From contig MU385715.1 in the NCBI GenBank assembly GCA_022497155.1, forward strand, positions 682,001 through 746,000: 64,000 bases of DNA. The letters run 5' to 3'. The stretch is from Whalleya microplaca (taxonomy: Eukaryota > Ascomycota > Sordariomycetes > Xylariales > Xylariaceae). The notes under the pieces were generated by a model. The model made no database searches, was not told the DNA's origin, and saw nothing but the letters and a program-made list of their open reading frames with translations. The position numbers were made by a program, and so were the translations under genes. Positions 13,139-23,690 of this stretch are shown here, piece after piece (within the stretch, counting starts at the first letter, position 1; the number at the start of each line of letters is the position of its first letter).

Positions 13139-13498
13139 TCATTCCTGGTGTACGTCCTCCACTTCCTCCACCTCCACCACGTCATCGGTGATTTCCGATA
13201 CCGATACGCGCGACTGCCGCTGGCTCTGCCGCAGCCTATCGGTGACCTGTCTCGTCTGCTCGGTGATCCGGTTCGTATCCGCGATGTCATCATCGTCATC
13301 CTGCTCCTCCTGCTCCTGCTCCCGCTTCCAGTTGGGGGAGCTCCTGATGCTAATGCTGCTGCCAATGCTGCCGCTGTTGCGGCGTAATCTCGTGCGGCGG
13401 CGCCACTCCCCCATGTTCCGCCGGGTCCGCCCGATGAGCCGGTCGATGTGCGGCATGTCGAACTCTCCGAAGTGTTCCAGGTCCGCGTCTTCGGACTC
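13139..13498 (-). other. In-frame coding-like extension downstream of the mob3 TAG codon
   Basis: Directly after the TAG at 13501-13499 the same frame stays open for a further 119 codons to a stop ending at 13139. The translated segment has normal protein texture: an acidic start (ESEDADLEHFGEFD), a basic RRTRLRRNSGSIGSS stretch, a DDDDD run, a helical glutamine/arginine-rich part and an acidic tail. G or C dominates third codon positions, as in the mob3 exon before it. It is either a translated C-terminus reached by another route (readthrough or an unrecognised intron) or a recently lost one. Confidence 0.6.
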
Positions 13499-15102
13499 CT
13501 AGTCCGTGCTGGCTTTCGGGAGGTCCGTCGCCTCTGCGCTCTCCGTCTCCGCGGCGCCGTCGGCGAATTCTACCACGGAGAGCGGGAGCTTCTCGCCCGC
13601 GCTGTCTTTCGGGTCCGCTTCCGTGCTTTCCTTGTCCTCCTTTTCCGCCTCGGCCACTTCATCCGTGTTCTCGGTTTGCTCGGCTGGTTCGTCCTTGGGC
13701 TTTTCCGTCTCTTCGTGCTTTAGTAGCGGCCCGGTTGTGTTGTCTGCCGCCGGTTGTGACTCGACGTTTATTTCCGTGACGGCGTCGGAATCGTCAGTTA
13801 CGTCCTCTTGTACGTCTACTGTCACACTTCGGGGCTCCACGTCGTCTTTGGCCTCCGAAGATTCAGACACCTCGGTAGCTTTAGCACTAGTGGGGTTTTC
13901 TACGATCTCGCCCTCGACGATGACGGGTACCTCGACCTCGGACTCTTCCTCAACGGTCTCGGGGGCCGAGATGTTCAAGGCCTTGAGCTTGTTTGCGACG
14001 TCCGAGTTCTCGTCCTCTCGCTCTTCGATGACAGTCGTCACGGCACTACCTGTGGACGGTCTACTCGAGTGTCTAGCCGTGTTACTTCTACGGGCGTGCA
14101 GATTATGACGATCGTCGTCGTGGTCCGGGCCCTCGTTCTGCTGCGCCGACGACTGCTGTTGCTGCGGCGGCTTGGCGATCGCCGTCACCGTCGGCTGCTT
14201 CTTCTCCTCCTTCTCGGACGGCGCCGGCTCCAGACCCTCAGCTTCCGGCGGGAGCTTGTAGTTCTCGGCCGGGAGGAGGTCGAACATGTCACAGACCGTC
14301 TTGAAGAACACGTACAGGCCGGTCTGGGCCTCGACGGACCAGAACACGCCGCGGTGCTGGAACCAGGCGTGCGCGAATATGCGGTGCAGACGGCGGAACA
14401 CGTTGACCAGGTTCTTCAGCACGGAGCCCTTGTCGTGGCCCTCGGACATGACGACGAAGCGGCTGGGGAAGATCTTGGGGTTCGTGACCACGTTCGCGGC
14501 CCAGTCGAGCGTGTGGCAGCAGTAGTCGATGGCGCAGCAGCTCTTGGGCTGGTCGTGCACGGCGCACAGGAACTGCCACTCGGAGGCGCGCATCTCGGGA
14601 CACGTCACCGAGGAGCAGGGCGGGTTGTCGAACAGGAAGCCCACTATCAGGTTGTTGCACTGGGCAATCAGAAAGCGGCAGAGCTCGTACAGCCACAGCG
14701 TGCGGTCGATGCCGGGAGGTGGCGTACTCAGCTGGACAGCGGTCGTGCGGGTTATAGGGGTCGTGTTAGCGTCACTCAGGTGGTAGTGTAGAGCGGCGAG
14801 GTGTTCTTGCAGTTGGAAGGCCGAGTCGAGCTAGATATGTCCCAAGCCAGTCAGCCAAACGGTCTCGGTCAATAGCTCGCTTGATAATGAAGGCTACACA
14901 CCCCATTGAGCGGTACAAGAGGAGGCCCGGCGGCCATGTCCTCAGACTTGGTGCCTGGATGTATGCGCCGCTTCGCATTCGCGTCGGCCATGGTTTGCTC
15001 CATCTGGGGCGTTGTGTGATTCATTCCAGGAGACGTGGGACCGATCTGAATCTCAGCCGGCGGCGGTGGACTGGGCAGTCGAGGCGAACCATGTGCTCGC
15101 AT
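13499..15102 (-). CDS. mob3: MOB3/phocein, STRIPAK complex subunit
   Basis: Two exons are read, 14902-15102 and 13499-14830, separated by a 71-bp intron, giving 510 residues to the first stop. The Mob/phocein fold is clear: zinc ligands C139-x4-C144 and H221-x4-H226, with CAVHDQPKSCC and YCCHTLDWAA between, then FAHAWFQHRGVFW and the PPEAEGLEP end of the domain. The long C-terminal half is acidic and low complexity, as in fungal MOB3 rather than short MOB1. MOB3 is the phocein partner of striatin in the STRIPAK phosphatase complex, which controls hyphal fusion and sexual development in Sordaria and Neurospora. ATG codons at 15102, 15024, 15003 and 14991 share the frame; I take the first because its proline-rich leader looks coding. 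The stop is followed by an open in-frame extension (see separate entry). Confidence 0.92.
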
Positions 15103-15603
15103 GATCGAGGATTTTTCCTTGAGGCGAAGGCCTCAGGTGCGAATGGTTGCTTTAAAGGGGGACGTTGTTTGTTGTCAGTCTCTCTCCCATCAAATATCCA
15201 TCAGTCACTAGGTTAGTTGAGGTCGAGATTAGAGTATTGAAGCTTGGGGGAACGGGTTGCGATACGATTGGCCCGCCGGTAGGACGATGCAAGGTAGGCA
15301 AGACGCGCTTTGGAGGGCGCCTGGGCGCTAAGGCAATCGCCTAGGTGATCTCTAACCCCTGCAGACTTATGTAATTATGCATGCATATACGCTAGGTATT
15401 AGTCTGTATGAGGACTTGCATATTCGTGGCATGCATTTAAGCGGCAGTTTGCTCCTCCCTTTGTGACATTTGACTGGAAGGGCGTGAGTGACAACTTATA
15501 GACTCAGAATCAAAAGCCGAGTTCCCTTTGAGAGGCTTTCATTGAAATCTTTCAGATACCATATTAGCTGCTACTGCTAAAGCCGGGTTCTAAACAATAC
15601 ACT
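15103..15603. promoter_or_regulatory. Shared divergent upstream region of mob3 and the ZNG1-like gene
   Basis: About 500 bases separate two divergent start codons, so both promoters must lie here. The sequence is mixed in composition with ATGCATGCATA near 15376. I see no recognised operator motif that I would name. Confidence 0.5.
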
Positions 15604-16964
15604 ATGAATTTTGACGAAGAGGCTCCACCCGACCTCGTCGAGGTTGATGCGGGCACAGAAGAAGAGAAGACTATCAAGGTGCCCATCACCATCGTCACCG
15701 GTGAGAAATGAGAAAGAATATAGGATTCTAAGTTCGTGAACAATCACTGATGTGCCGATTAGGCTACCTTGGAGCTGGAAAGACTACACTTCTCAATTAC
15801 ATTCTGACTGCACGGCACGGCAAGAAGATTGCCGTCATAATGAATGAATTTGGTGACTGTCAGCTCAGAATAACCTTTTATATATGGTATTATTGCCCAG
15901 ACTAAATCATGTTACAGCCGTTGACATCGAAAAATCTCTCACAGTCAACAAGGGTGGCGAACAAGTTGAAGAGTGGCTTGAAGTTGGCAACGGTTGCCTA
16001 TGTTGCTCTGTGAAGTACCATTCCATCACATTCAGGGGGCATGACATGTTCTAATTCTGGCACAGGGACTCTGGAGTGAACGCTATTGAGTCCTTAATGG
16101 AGAAGAAGGGCGCATTCGACTATATTCTGCTAGAAACTACAGGGTTAGCCGATCCGGGCAACCTAGCACCCTTATTCTGGGTCGACGATGGTTTAGGGAG
16201 TACTATATACCTCGACGGTATTGTCACGTTAGTCGACGCCAAGAATATCCTACGCAGCCTGGACGACCCAACTGGAAAAGTAGAAGGTCACGAAGACCAT
16301 GACGGTCATGGACCAGTCATGACAACTGCCCACGTACAGATCTCCCATGCCGATGTCATTGTCATCAATAAGTCAGACCTGGTCGAGGCTGCAGAACTCG
16401 AGAAAGTTGTAGCGCGGATACAGGCGATCAACGGCCTCGCGAAAATTCACATAACGGAGCGCAGTGTCGTGCCCCGGTTAGAGGGATTCTTGCTAGATTT
16501 GCACGCGTATGACCAGGTCGAGGTCTTAGACACTGTGGGGAAGGGTCACAGCCATCTTGATCCTGTTGGTCAACATAGTCGAAATTTCTTCACGCCCCAA
16601 AGCTGACATATATGCACAGACCATCTCCACCGTCACAATTAATGTGCCAGCCCTAACGCCAGAACAGCTCAACCGCGTCGATGGTTGGCTCAGGTCAATA
16701 CTATGGGAGAGTCAGGTGCCCGGCGAAGCAACAAATCAGACAACGCCGGTCGAAATCCATCGTCTAAAGGCCCGTTTGGTCTTCCAAGACGGCAAAGTCA
16801 AGATGGTGCAAGGCGTCAGAGAAGTGTTTGAGATTTTTGATGGGGAACAGACGTCTACGGAAGACGACACGCTTCTGCAAACAGGCAAGATTGTCCTCAT
16901 TGGAAGAGGCGTGCAGGGAGTCAACTTTGAGAAGAGCTTTCTGGATGCAATTCAAGGTAGATAG
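15604..16964 (+). CDS. ZNG1: CobW/ZNG1-type zinc GTPase metallochaperone
   Basis: Five exons (15604-15700, 15763-15858, 15918-16014, 16066-16564, 16620-16964) join in phase to give 377 residues, the usual length for eukaryotic CBWD/ZNG1. The G domain shows Walker [10 protein letters not shown] (33-41), MNEFGD as switch region, ETTGLADP (about 120-127) and NKSD (198-201) for guanine recognition. The family's metal site CLCC is at 91-94 inside [10 protein letters not shown], and a histidine-rich loop [10 protein letters not shown] lies at about 171-180. The C-terminal part (from exon 5) is the CobW_C domain. Family members use GTP hydrolysis to deliver zinc to client proteins such as methionine aminopeptidase; the client here is inferred from the family. 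The last intron starts with the less usual GTTGGT. Confidence 0.94.
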
Positions 16965-17637
16965 TATAGTACCTAGGTTACTAACTACATAGAGTCAATT
17001 TTGACACTTATCTGGGTAGTATGGTGCCAGGCAAGTATCATGAATGAAAGCATAGCAATACAAGCTAGTGTGATGGTTGACGAATGGCCGACCACCCATT
17101 AAGGGATGCATCCATGAGGTTAATTAATATACTCGGGAAGGTGCAGAGTGGTGGAGACTCCTCTCAGCGAACTCCAGCGAACTCCAGCGAACTCGTGGGA
17201 AGCCGCTTCTCACTGGACAGTCGTCACCTACCTTACCTGTGGAAGAGGAACGCGAGGCTGACGCTGACGCTACCTAGCTCACATGCAGAGAGGTACGGAG
17301 TACATACATAGAGTACCTACTTGTAGGTATCGGGCACGGACCAATTTGCTACGCTATACAAGCATATCGAAGCACATCCACGTACTGGATAGTTGAATAG
17401 CTAACGCTATTCAGTTAGCACCCGCGTCCACTTTTACGGGTTGGCCAAACCCCAGTAACATCCAGTAATAAATCTTCCCACTGCGATCGCAAAGCTCCCC
17501 ATCTCGTTAGGTCCTACATATACGTGCCTCTTCGCAAAGTCGAGCCTTATTTTTGAAACCGCGAGTCTGGACGAACCGACAACTCAGAAGCCCGTAGAGA
17601 GTCCACTGGGAACGCTCTCCAGCTTGACACCGTAGTC
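16965..17637. other. Intergenic region upstream of NOT2
   Basis: Contains three copies of GCGAACTCCA-like repeats near 17167-17195 and otherwise no structure I can name. The last 100 bases, just before the proposed NOT2 start, contain short pyrimidine runs and may be its 5' leader. Confidence 0.45.
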
Positions 17638-20444
17638 ATGAATCGACCAGGTAGTGCTGACTCTTCTCTCCCTCTGCCTCGCGTGCCCCGCTGTTTGCCT
17701 TCACTCGTTCCGCATCCCGAACCACGTCGTCGCGCGCATACCACTCCGCCCGTGCCATATCCCTAAGCTGGCTCCCATTCTCCCGTTGCGAACTGTATAC
17801 TATGGAGTCTTGAGGTTATGGGTTGGGATGGAGCAGTGGACTGGACAAAGGCTTCGGGATGGGGGATGGGATGATTATCCTCTACCTCCCAGCCTCAGCC
17901 CCAGGTCCGGAGGCCATAGCCTTATGTGGACGCGGACGAGCGACTGGGATCGTATGCGACGTTGTGTTGGAATTATGGTTGCCAGATTATTTGAATATCC
18001 CATCCTGCTGCCTCCGTACCTATCAATCAATGGAGAAAGTTCATACGAGCTTGGCTAATGCTGGACGTCCTCAGGAGCCGTGCCACAAACCCTTCGAGGG
18101 ATGCCGACTGGATACGGTGGCCAGCAACAACCCCAACAACCAGGTAGAACAGTATCAAATCGATTACCAAACGGAAAATTAGGTATGGATGTCTGATCCA
18201 GGTGTCGGTAGTTGCTAGGTTGTAAACTGATGTGATAATCCGTGATGAAGCAAACAATGGAGGCGGATGGGCCTTTGGCGGTGGTGTCCCTATGGGCGGT
18301 GCAGGTCTGCAAAACTCGTCAAGACAACTGGGTGGAAATCTGAGCTTTGCGCAAAGCTTGAGCGGCTCACAACCGGCAACACCTCTTGACCTTACGTAGG
18401 TGTTCCATTCTCCCCTACAATCATCCTGTTCCGCCGACTCTTGTTGCCTCGCCCACCCACGCGCCCACCCACTCACCCAACCAACACAATTCTTGTGCAA
18501 ACACCTTTTTTTCTATTGCCTCTTTCCCAAGTACCACCTCGTGTCTAGTTACCCTGCATTTTCGCGACAAAGCTATTCATCATGGCACCTCCACATACAT
18601 CGGCGGCGAAATCAAGAAAGCCCAAGCTGGTACAGAAGATCCATCTTCAGTCTAGCGGTCCTACTCCGACTCCAGAAATACCTGAAGTCTTGCCATATGC
18701 TTCTGTGGCCAAACACAGCCCTGTGAAAGCCGCATCTGGTACTGCGGTAGCTGATGCAACTAATGCGCCACATGGCTTGTCAGGTGGTTTGCCATATGCT
18801 ACTGTTGCGAAGGGGTAAAATAACTGCGATTTGTTCTTACATGTGACAGCGCTACTAACAGCCTGGCACTTTTGTCATAATTTCACTACAGTCTTCTATT
18901 CTAGCCTTTCATCATTTCATCAGCCTCTCATAAGCGCAACTTTCGTACCTGAGACTAACCTGTTTAGTAGCGAATTCCCGTCCCTATCGAATAACTCGCA
19001 GCTACCTAGCGCGAACTCCTCCTCGTTGTGGTCAACGGGAGGATCAAGAAGTATGGGTGGTCCGATACAAAGAAACCAGCCTACTCCCCTCTCTCAACAA
19101 GGCCAGCAGGATGAATTCTTCTCTCCGTCGCGGATGAGCTCCGGTCAAGGCCAGTTTCGGTTTGGTAACCAAAATAACGTGACACAATCATCTCAGCCCC
19201 AGCCTAACAGCATCGATGACTTTCCGCCCCTGAATAATAGTAGTCTCAGAAATGGGAATGGTGAGATTGGAGGAGAACGTGGAGCAAGTCTGATGTCAAG
19301 TCTGGGTTTTGGCAGCCAAGGAAGTACAACGCCCGGTCCGTTACAAGGCACTAGATCTGGCAATGGTCTTCTCAACGCCTTGTCTGCTAACACACGAACA
19401 ACGGATGTACGATCTCCAGATGGATCTTCTGCTCCCGGTATAGAGCCTCTTGCTCCGTTTTCATCATGTATGGCTGAATGCTGACTAATGATCAGGTATT
19501 ACGCGAACGCAAGACATCAGAAGTGCAGCAGGTGGTAATGAAGAGACCCGTCAAAAACCGCCCGGATTCCGTGAAGATAGTTTGGCTTCCCAAGCATCTG
19601 CACAAGATTCAGCGCAATCCGCAGACGGCCGGAATCCGCTAGGTGCGATCGGTAGCAACGATCTAGGTAGCTCATCAGGGGGCAAGACGAAGGAGAAGGA
19701 TAGTCAATCGCCATCGACGCATGATCCCTTAGCAGGCATGGCACCTATCGACAGATGGGGAATCAAGGGTCTCCGTACTCTGATGAACAACTACCCGGAT
19801 TACAATGCCGCCGTCACGGGTTTGGATCCGACGACCCTGGGGGTAGAGATCACGTCACCTGCGTAAGTCTCACAAAGGATATATGCTATAGTGACTTCAG
19901 TATTAACATATGACAGGCCTCTCTCTACGCAAATCCTCTCGCTCTTCAACGACTCTTCGCCACGGCCACCTGTGCCTGACTATCGACTTCCAGAATGCTA
20001 TAACGTCAACAACGTGCAAGCTCTAGAGCACAAGATAAATAGCTTCAACGAGGAGACGTTAATGTGGATCTTCTACAGCTGTCCGGGAGACATCAAGCAG
20101 CATATGGCTGCAAGCGAACTGTAAGAACAACTCCGAGATCCCCATTTTATCCGGTTCACACCGCTGACCTTTGCTAGCTTCAACCGCCAGTGGCGATGGC
20201 ACAAGAAGCTGAAGATATGGTTGACCAAGGATGACATTATGCAGCCTCGGATCCTGAGTTCTCAGCACGAGGAAGGCTACTACATCATCTGGAACACTGC
20301 TGAATGGCGGAAAGAGCGAGTACGTGATGATTTCCTGAGCGGCCAGCCCAGCCCTTTTATTGAAAACGTCACTAACATGATATACAGCGCACCCTTACGC
20401 TGCACTACGCAGACTTGGAAACTAACCACCCAAGTTTGCCGTGA
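17638..20444 (+). CDS. NOT2: CCR4-NOT complex subunit NOT2
   Basis: Eight exons fit with matching phases: 17638-17650, 18075-18182, 18251-18395, 18971-19437, 19496-19862, 19917-20120, 20178-20319 and 20388-20444, giving 500 residues. The N-terminus begins MNRPG, then LRGMPTGYGGQQQ and a glycine/glutamine-rich region, then PLDLTEFPSLSNN. The C-terminal NOT box (about 340-490) contains DRWGIKGLRTLM, LSLFNDSSPRPPVPDYRLP, METLMWIFYS-like NEETLMWIFYS and QWRWHKKLKIWLTKDD. NOT2 is a scaffold subunit of the CCR4-NOT deadenylase complex and binds NOT1 and NOT3/5 to act in mRNA turnover and transcription. The 13-base first coding exon followed by a 424-bp intron rests on splice signals and on the expected N-terminal sequence. 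The 575-bp third intron holds a separate small ORF. Confidence 0.92.
18582..18818 (+). CDS. Small 78-residue ORF nested in the third NOT2 intron
   Basis: The ORF lies wholly inside the 575-bp intron 18396-18970 on the same strand. Its protein starts MAPPHTSAAKSRKPKLVQK, is basic at the front, and carries two similar motifs, LPYASVAK (about residues 46-53) and LPYATVAK (about 70-77), the second almost at the C-terminus. A pyrimidine-rich stretch with ACCCAACCAACACAATTC (from 18475) precedes it, resembling a fungal promoter or transcript start region. Just before the stop there is a potential donor (GGGGTAAAA), so the ORF may be an exon of something longer. I do not recognise the protein. It does not fit in phase as a NOT2 cassette exon. 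Alternatives are a chance ORF or an alternative first exon. Confidence 0.5.
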   Translation: MAPPHTSAAKSRKPKLVQKIHLQSSGPTPTPEIPEVLPYASVAKHSPVKAASGTAVADATNAPHGLSGGLPYATVAKG

Positions 20445-22066
20445 AGGATTGTTGTTGTCTTTGTATTAATGAGCTGTTGAGCCGTCTGTCTGCAAGGCGC
20501 AGCAATCATCTCATCGTGCAAAAAATGGCTGTCTGGCGTTACATAGTTCACGGAGTATACACACACAGCCTAAGGGAAAACAAAGGGGGGGTTCAATGTC
20601 ATATGGGCATAACGGATGGCTTTTATGATTGATTGATTGATTGATCGGTAGTAAGCTGTGGGCAAACAATGGACATAGCATCAGTTCCTGATGCCCGGGC
20701 AGGTCAAGCAGGCACAATACTGATTGCGTTCTTCGCGAGAGGCATTGTTCGATGCTTGATTACGGAATACATCAATAGAGGATTTTCTGAATCCTTACAC
20801 AACTTGCTGCTGCCTTCGTAATAACTTGTGCTGGTAGTGTACTGTAACCCCTTGCTTGAGATGCCTTAAGTAACTGTGTGGTATGTGATCTGCGATGTCT
20901 TGATTGTGGTGTCCTGTTCTATTTGGACAGTAGATGATTGGAGGTTGCGAACCTCTTGTGACATGGCTAAGTTTGGACGGTAGCCAGTTGCCAATATGAA
21001 TGTGCCAAGTTCCTGTCCCTGGGCCGGCATCATCTCTACTAGTCTTCTGATATCTGCTTAGGAGTTATTCTTCATATCAGTAGAACGTCCCTAGACTTAG
21101 GGTATTCTTTTTCAAACGACTGGTTCATTTCTTTTCTTAGACCGTCACGCTATTCCCATGTTATGAATCCAGAAAAAGCCATTGCAAAGTGAAACTTACA
21201 GCTTATATCAGTTTGGCTTAGGAGACAATCCGCTTGCCCCTGGAAGTGATATTTGCGACGTCTAGTGGTTTACTCTATCCTTAATTCGGGCTCAAACTCA
21301 ACAAACCGTTGAAACATAGTACTATATATTCTACCTTGATCCCACTCTGTTCAATTGAAATATTTATGCTGGAGTATAGGAGGTTGGGTGGCCCTCATGC
21401 TGTATTATACTGCTCAGCAACATCTGCTGTAGGCTCTAGATACAGCTTCGACTTAGACTTGATAAAACTCAACGGGTCTTAGCCTATAGCCTTTATAATT
21501 TACTATGTAATGATGTCCGGTGTAAATATGTTGAGAGTTACAGCGGCTAATCGCGTCCAGTCACCCAGAAATATGACCTTTGGGGCATTTGGTATTGTAG
21601 TCAGGTACGGGGTCAGGGGCTTCATGTCGTTGTCTTGGAGCTGGCAGCGGTATGTTTATGATTGTTGCGGCACTGGTTTAAAAGACACTTATCGCGGTAC
21701 CAGCAAGTTAACAATGAGTTATTGTCTGCAGTAGGCAGACGGTGAATAAGCCCATCTTCCTCGAGCAACGGCAAGTTGATATATATATGCCCTAATGACA
21801 TGTCTATCCAGTCGTAAATAGTTTTTCGTTTTTATAGAGTGATTCCCCTATTAGAATTATTGTTACTAGGCTTGTTGTTCTTTCTGTAGTTGCCTTTGCA
21901 CAGGTTCGACTGTACATAGTCGCCTGCAACGCGTTTCCCACACGCGTTACCCGGATACCATTTTCGTACCTACTTTGAATTGGCGCGTCTCTGTTGCCCA
22001 ACTGTATTTACCCCCTGTTTTCCTCACGCTGCCGACCAAGCTGGAATTCTTTCAGCTTGAATTCTT
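20445..22066. other. Intergenic region downstream of NOT2
   Basis: A (GATT)n microsatellite lies at 20627-20645. A 74-codon frame at 21510-21734 and others have no family features. I see no RNA gene or mobile element ends. Confidence 0.5.
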
Positions 22067-22250
22067 CTCTCAGCTAGTATTCCATCTCAGCTAGAACCTG
22101 CATCTCAGCTAGAACCTCATCTCAGCTAGAATCCCATCTCAGCTAGAATTCCATCTCAGCCAGAATCCCGTCTCAGCCAGAATCCCGTCTCAGCCAGAAT
22201 CCCGTCTCAGCCAGAATCCCGTCTCAGCCAGAATCCCGTCTCCGCTACAT
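22067..22250. repeat. 17-bp minisatellite, about eleven units
   Basis: Units of the form CGTCTCAGCCAGAATCC are repeated head to tail. Four successive units at 22169-22236 are identical, the unit before them differs by one base, and the earlier ones are diverged (CATCTCAGCTAGAACCT type). The array ends about 43 bases before the start codon at 22293, so it sits in the promoter or 5' leader of the RRM-like gene. The gradient from diverged to identical units suggests recent expansion at the gene-proximal end. Confidence 0.9.
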
Positions 22251-22292
22251 TTAATCAAGGACGAATACAAGACGGCTCAGAAACCTGACGAC

Positions 22293-23221
22293 ATGAGTTC
22301 TTCTAAGAATTACAAAGGAAAGGGGAAAGATCCCGAGGAGTTGGCTTTTGATGGTAAGCTTGCTCGCCATGTTGATATCTCCTCGATATGTTACTAATAT
22401 GAATAGGGGCCGGCACCCAGAATGTGCCCACCATAGACAACGCGCACCTCTTTACGACGTCCAATGCCTGGACAGGGCCGCCTTGGGGCCAGCGTTTAGA
22501 ACAGTACAAAAAGGAGAATGTGTCAGACTACCAGCGCAAAGAGTACAACGATGGAATGACCCAAGTTGCAAGCGGAAGCACTCGCCATGTTTCCATCCCG
22601 GATTCCCAGCGTGGACCGGCAGCCCAGATCCAACCCTCGTTGCACCCCAGTCTTCAGCAGCACGACCCCAACGAGCAGAACACAGCCCTGTGGATAACGG
22701 GCCTGCCGCCGACGGTTACGCCGCGCGAGCTGCTCGCGCAGATCCGCGGCGCCGGAAAAGTCTTCTCCCTGGCCATTTTGCCGGTGCGCTACGACAGACA
22801 CGGAAATGTGCACGCCCGGACCGCTGCGGCCTCGCTGGCGTTTTTCTCGCCTGACGGCGCGCGCGCGCTGATCCAGCAGCAGCAGAACCAGCGACCGCTG
22901 GTGGTCGGGGGGCGTATGGCGTCCGTGCGGTATAACAACCGCAGGGGCGACCCTTGCCATGACGAGGGCTCGCGGGTTTTGATAATCAAGGGGGACCCTC
23001 AGATCGTGCGCTACGGGTTCTTGAAGGTCTTTTTCGCGACCCGGGAGATCTTGTATGAGACCGACCGCCGCTACTACTCGGCCGTAGACGGTGAGAGTAG
23101 GATCGAGTGGCGCTTTGCGTCCTACCTTGGACAGGCGAGACGGGCGTATGACCATCTCAAGCGTACGTATGCTGATCGGGTGAGCGTCGAGTACGGACGG
23201 GACCCCTGTGAGGCGGCTTGA
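22293..23221 (+). CDS. RRM-like RNA-binding domain protein, function unknown
   Basis: Two exons, 22293-22353 and 22407-23221, give 291 residues. After a short lysine-rich start (MSSSKNYKGKGKDPEE) and a linker, a single RRM-type fold is suggested at about 112-200: LWITGLPP (115-122) fits the RNP2 strand, followed by a helix, LAILPVRYDR, and ARTAAASLAFF in the position of RNP1. A second part contains SRVLIIKGDP and IEWRFASY, which may be a degenerate second RRM. The aromatic residues normal at RNP1 are only partly kept, so RNA binding is likely but not certain. Codon use in the second exon is markedly G/C-rich. The specific role is unknown; the gene is immediately preceded by a minisatellite. 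Confidence 0.75.
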
Positions 23222-23690
23222 GCATGTCGAAGCCAAGGACACCAAGGAGGCAAAAAGGGCGTGGGGGTATTGTCTGAGTATATATGTTTTTTTTATTCGC
23301 AACTGTACGACATGTCCGGGCCAGCCGGCCCATGAAAATTTGTTTTATGGATTTGGGTGGATGTTTTCTTGCTGGCGGTGTTCCGCCATGAGACCGGTAA
23401 GTACTGAAGGCACTCTAGTGGCCTTTACCTCCAAACTCAAGACAAGTTCTAATATCCCGCAGACAGGTTCTGGTGTGTGGCTGGCGAGTGAATACTCGTG
23501 GAAGAAGATCGAATAGAGGGGGGGGGGGCTGCATGGACACCATCCTACACCTGATATATGGTGGGAGTGACTTCTGGTGAAAAAGTGTAGATACAGTCTT
23601 TAGTGTTTTTGTGCTTTTTTAATAATCAATTGCTTCATCAGAAGTATCCACAACCCACGATTTGCATTGCCTAGTCTCTCTCGTCTCTAC
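23222..23690. other. Convergent 3' flanks
   Basis: Spacer between two convergent genes. It has a G-run at 23519-23528 and AT-rich 3' processing-type sequence. No gene is seen. Confidence 0.5.

Noticed and set aside
13506..14791. Long plus-strand frames of 200 and 327 codons
   Set aside because: They are antisense to the mob3 exon, whose Mob domain is unambiguous; open antisense frames follow from its G/C-rich codons.
18582..18818. Nested ORF as a cassette exon of NOT2
   Set aside because: The phase left by NOT2 exon 3 (two bases) does not match the acceptor sites that open the nested frame.
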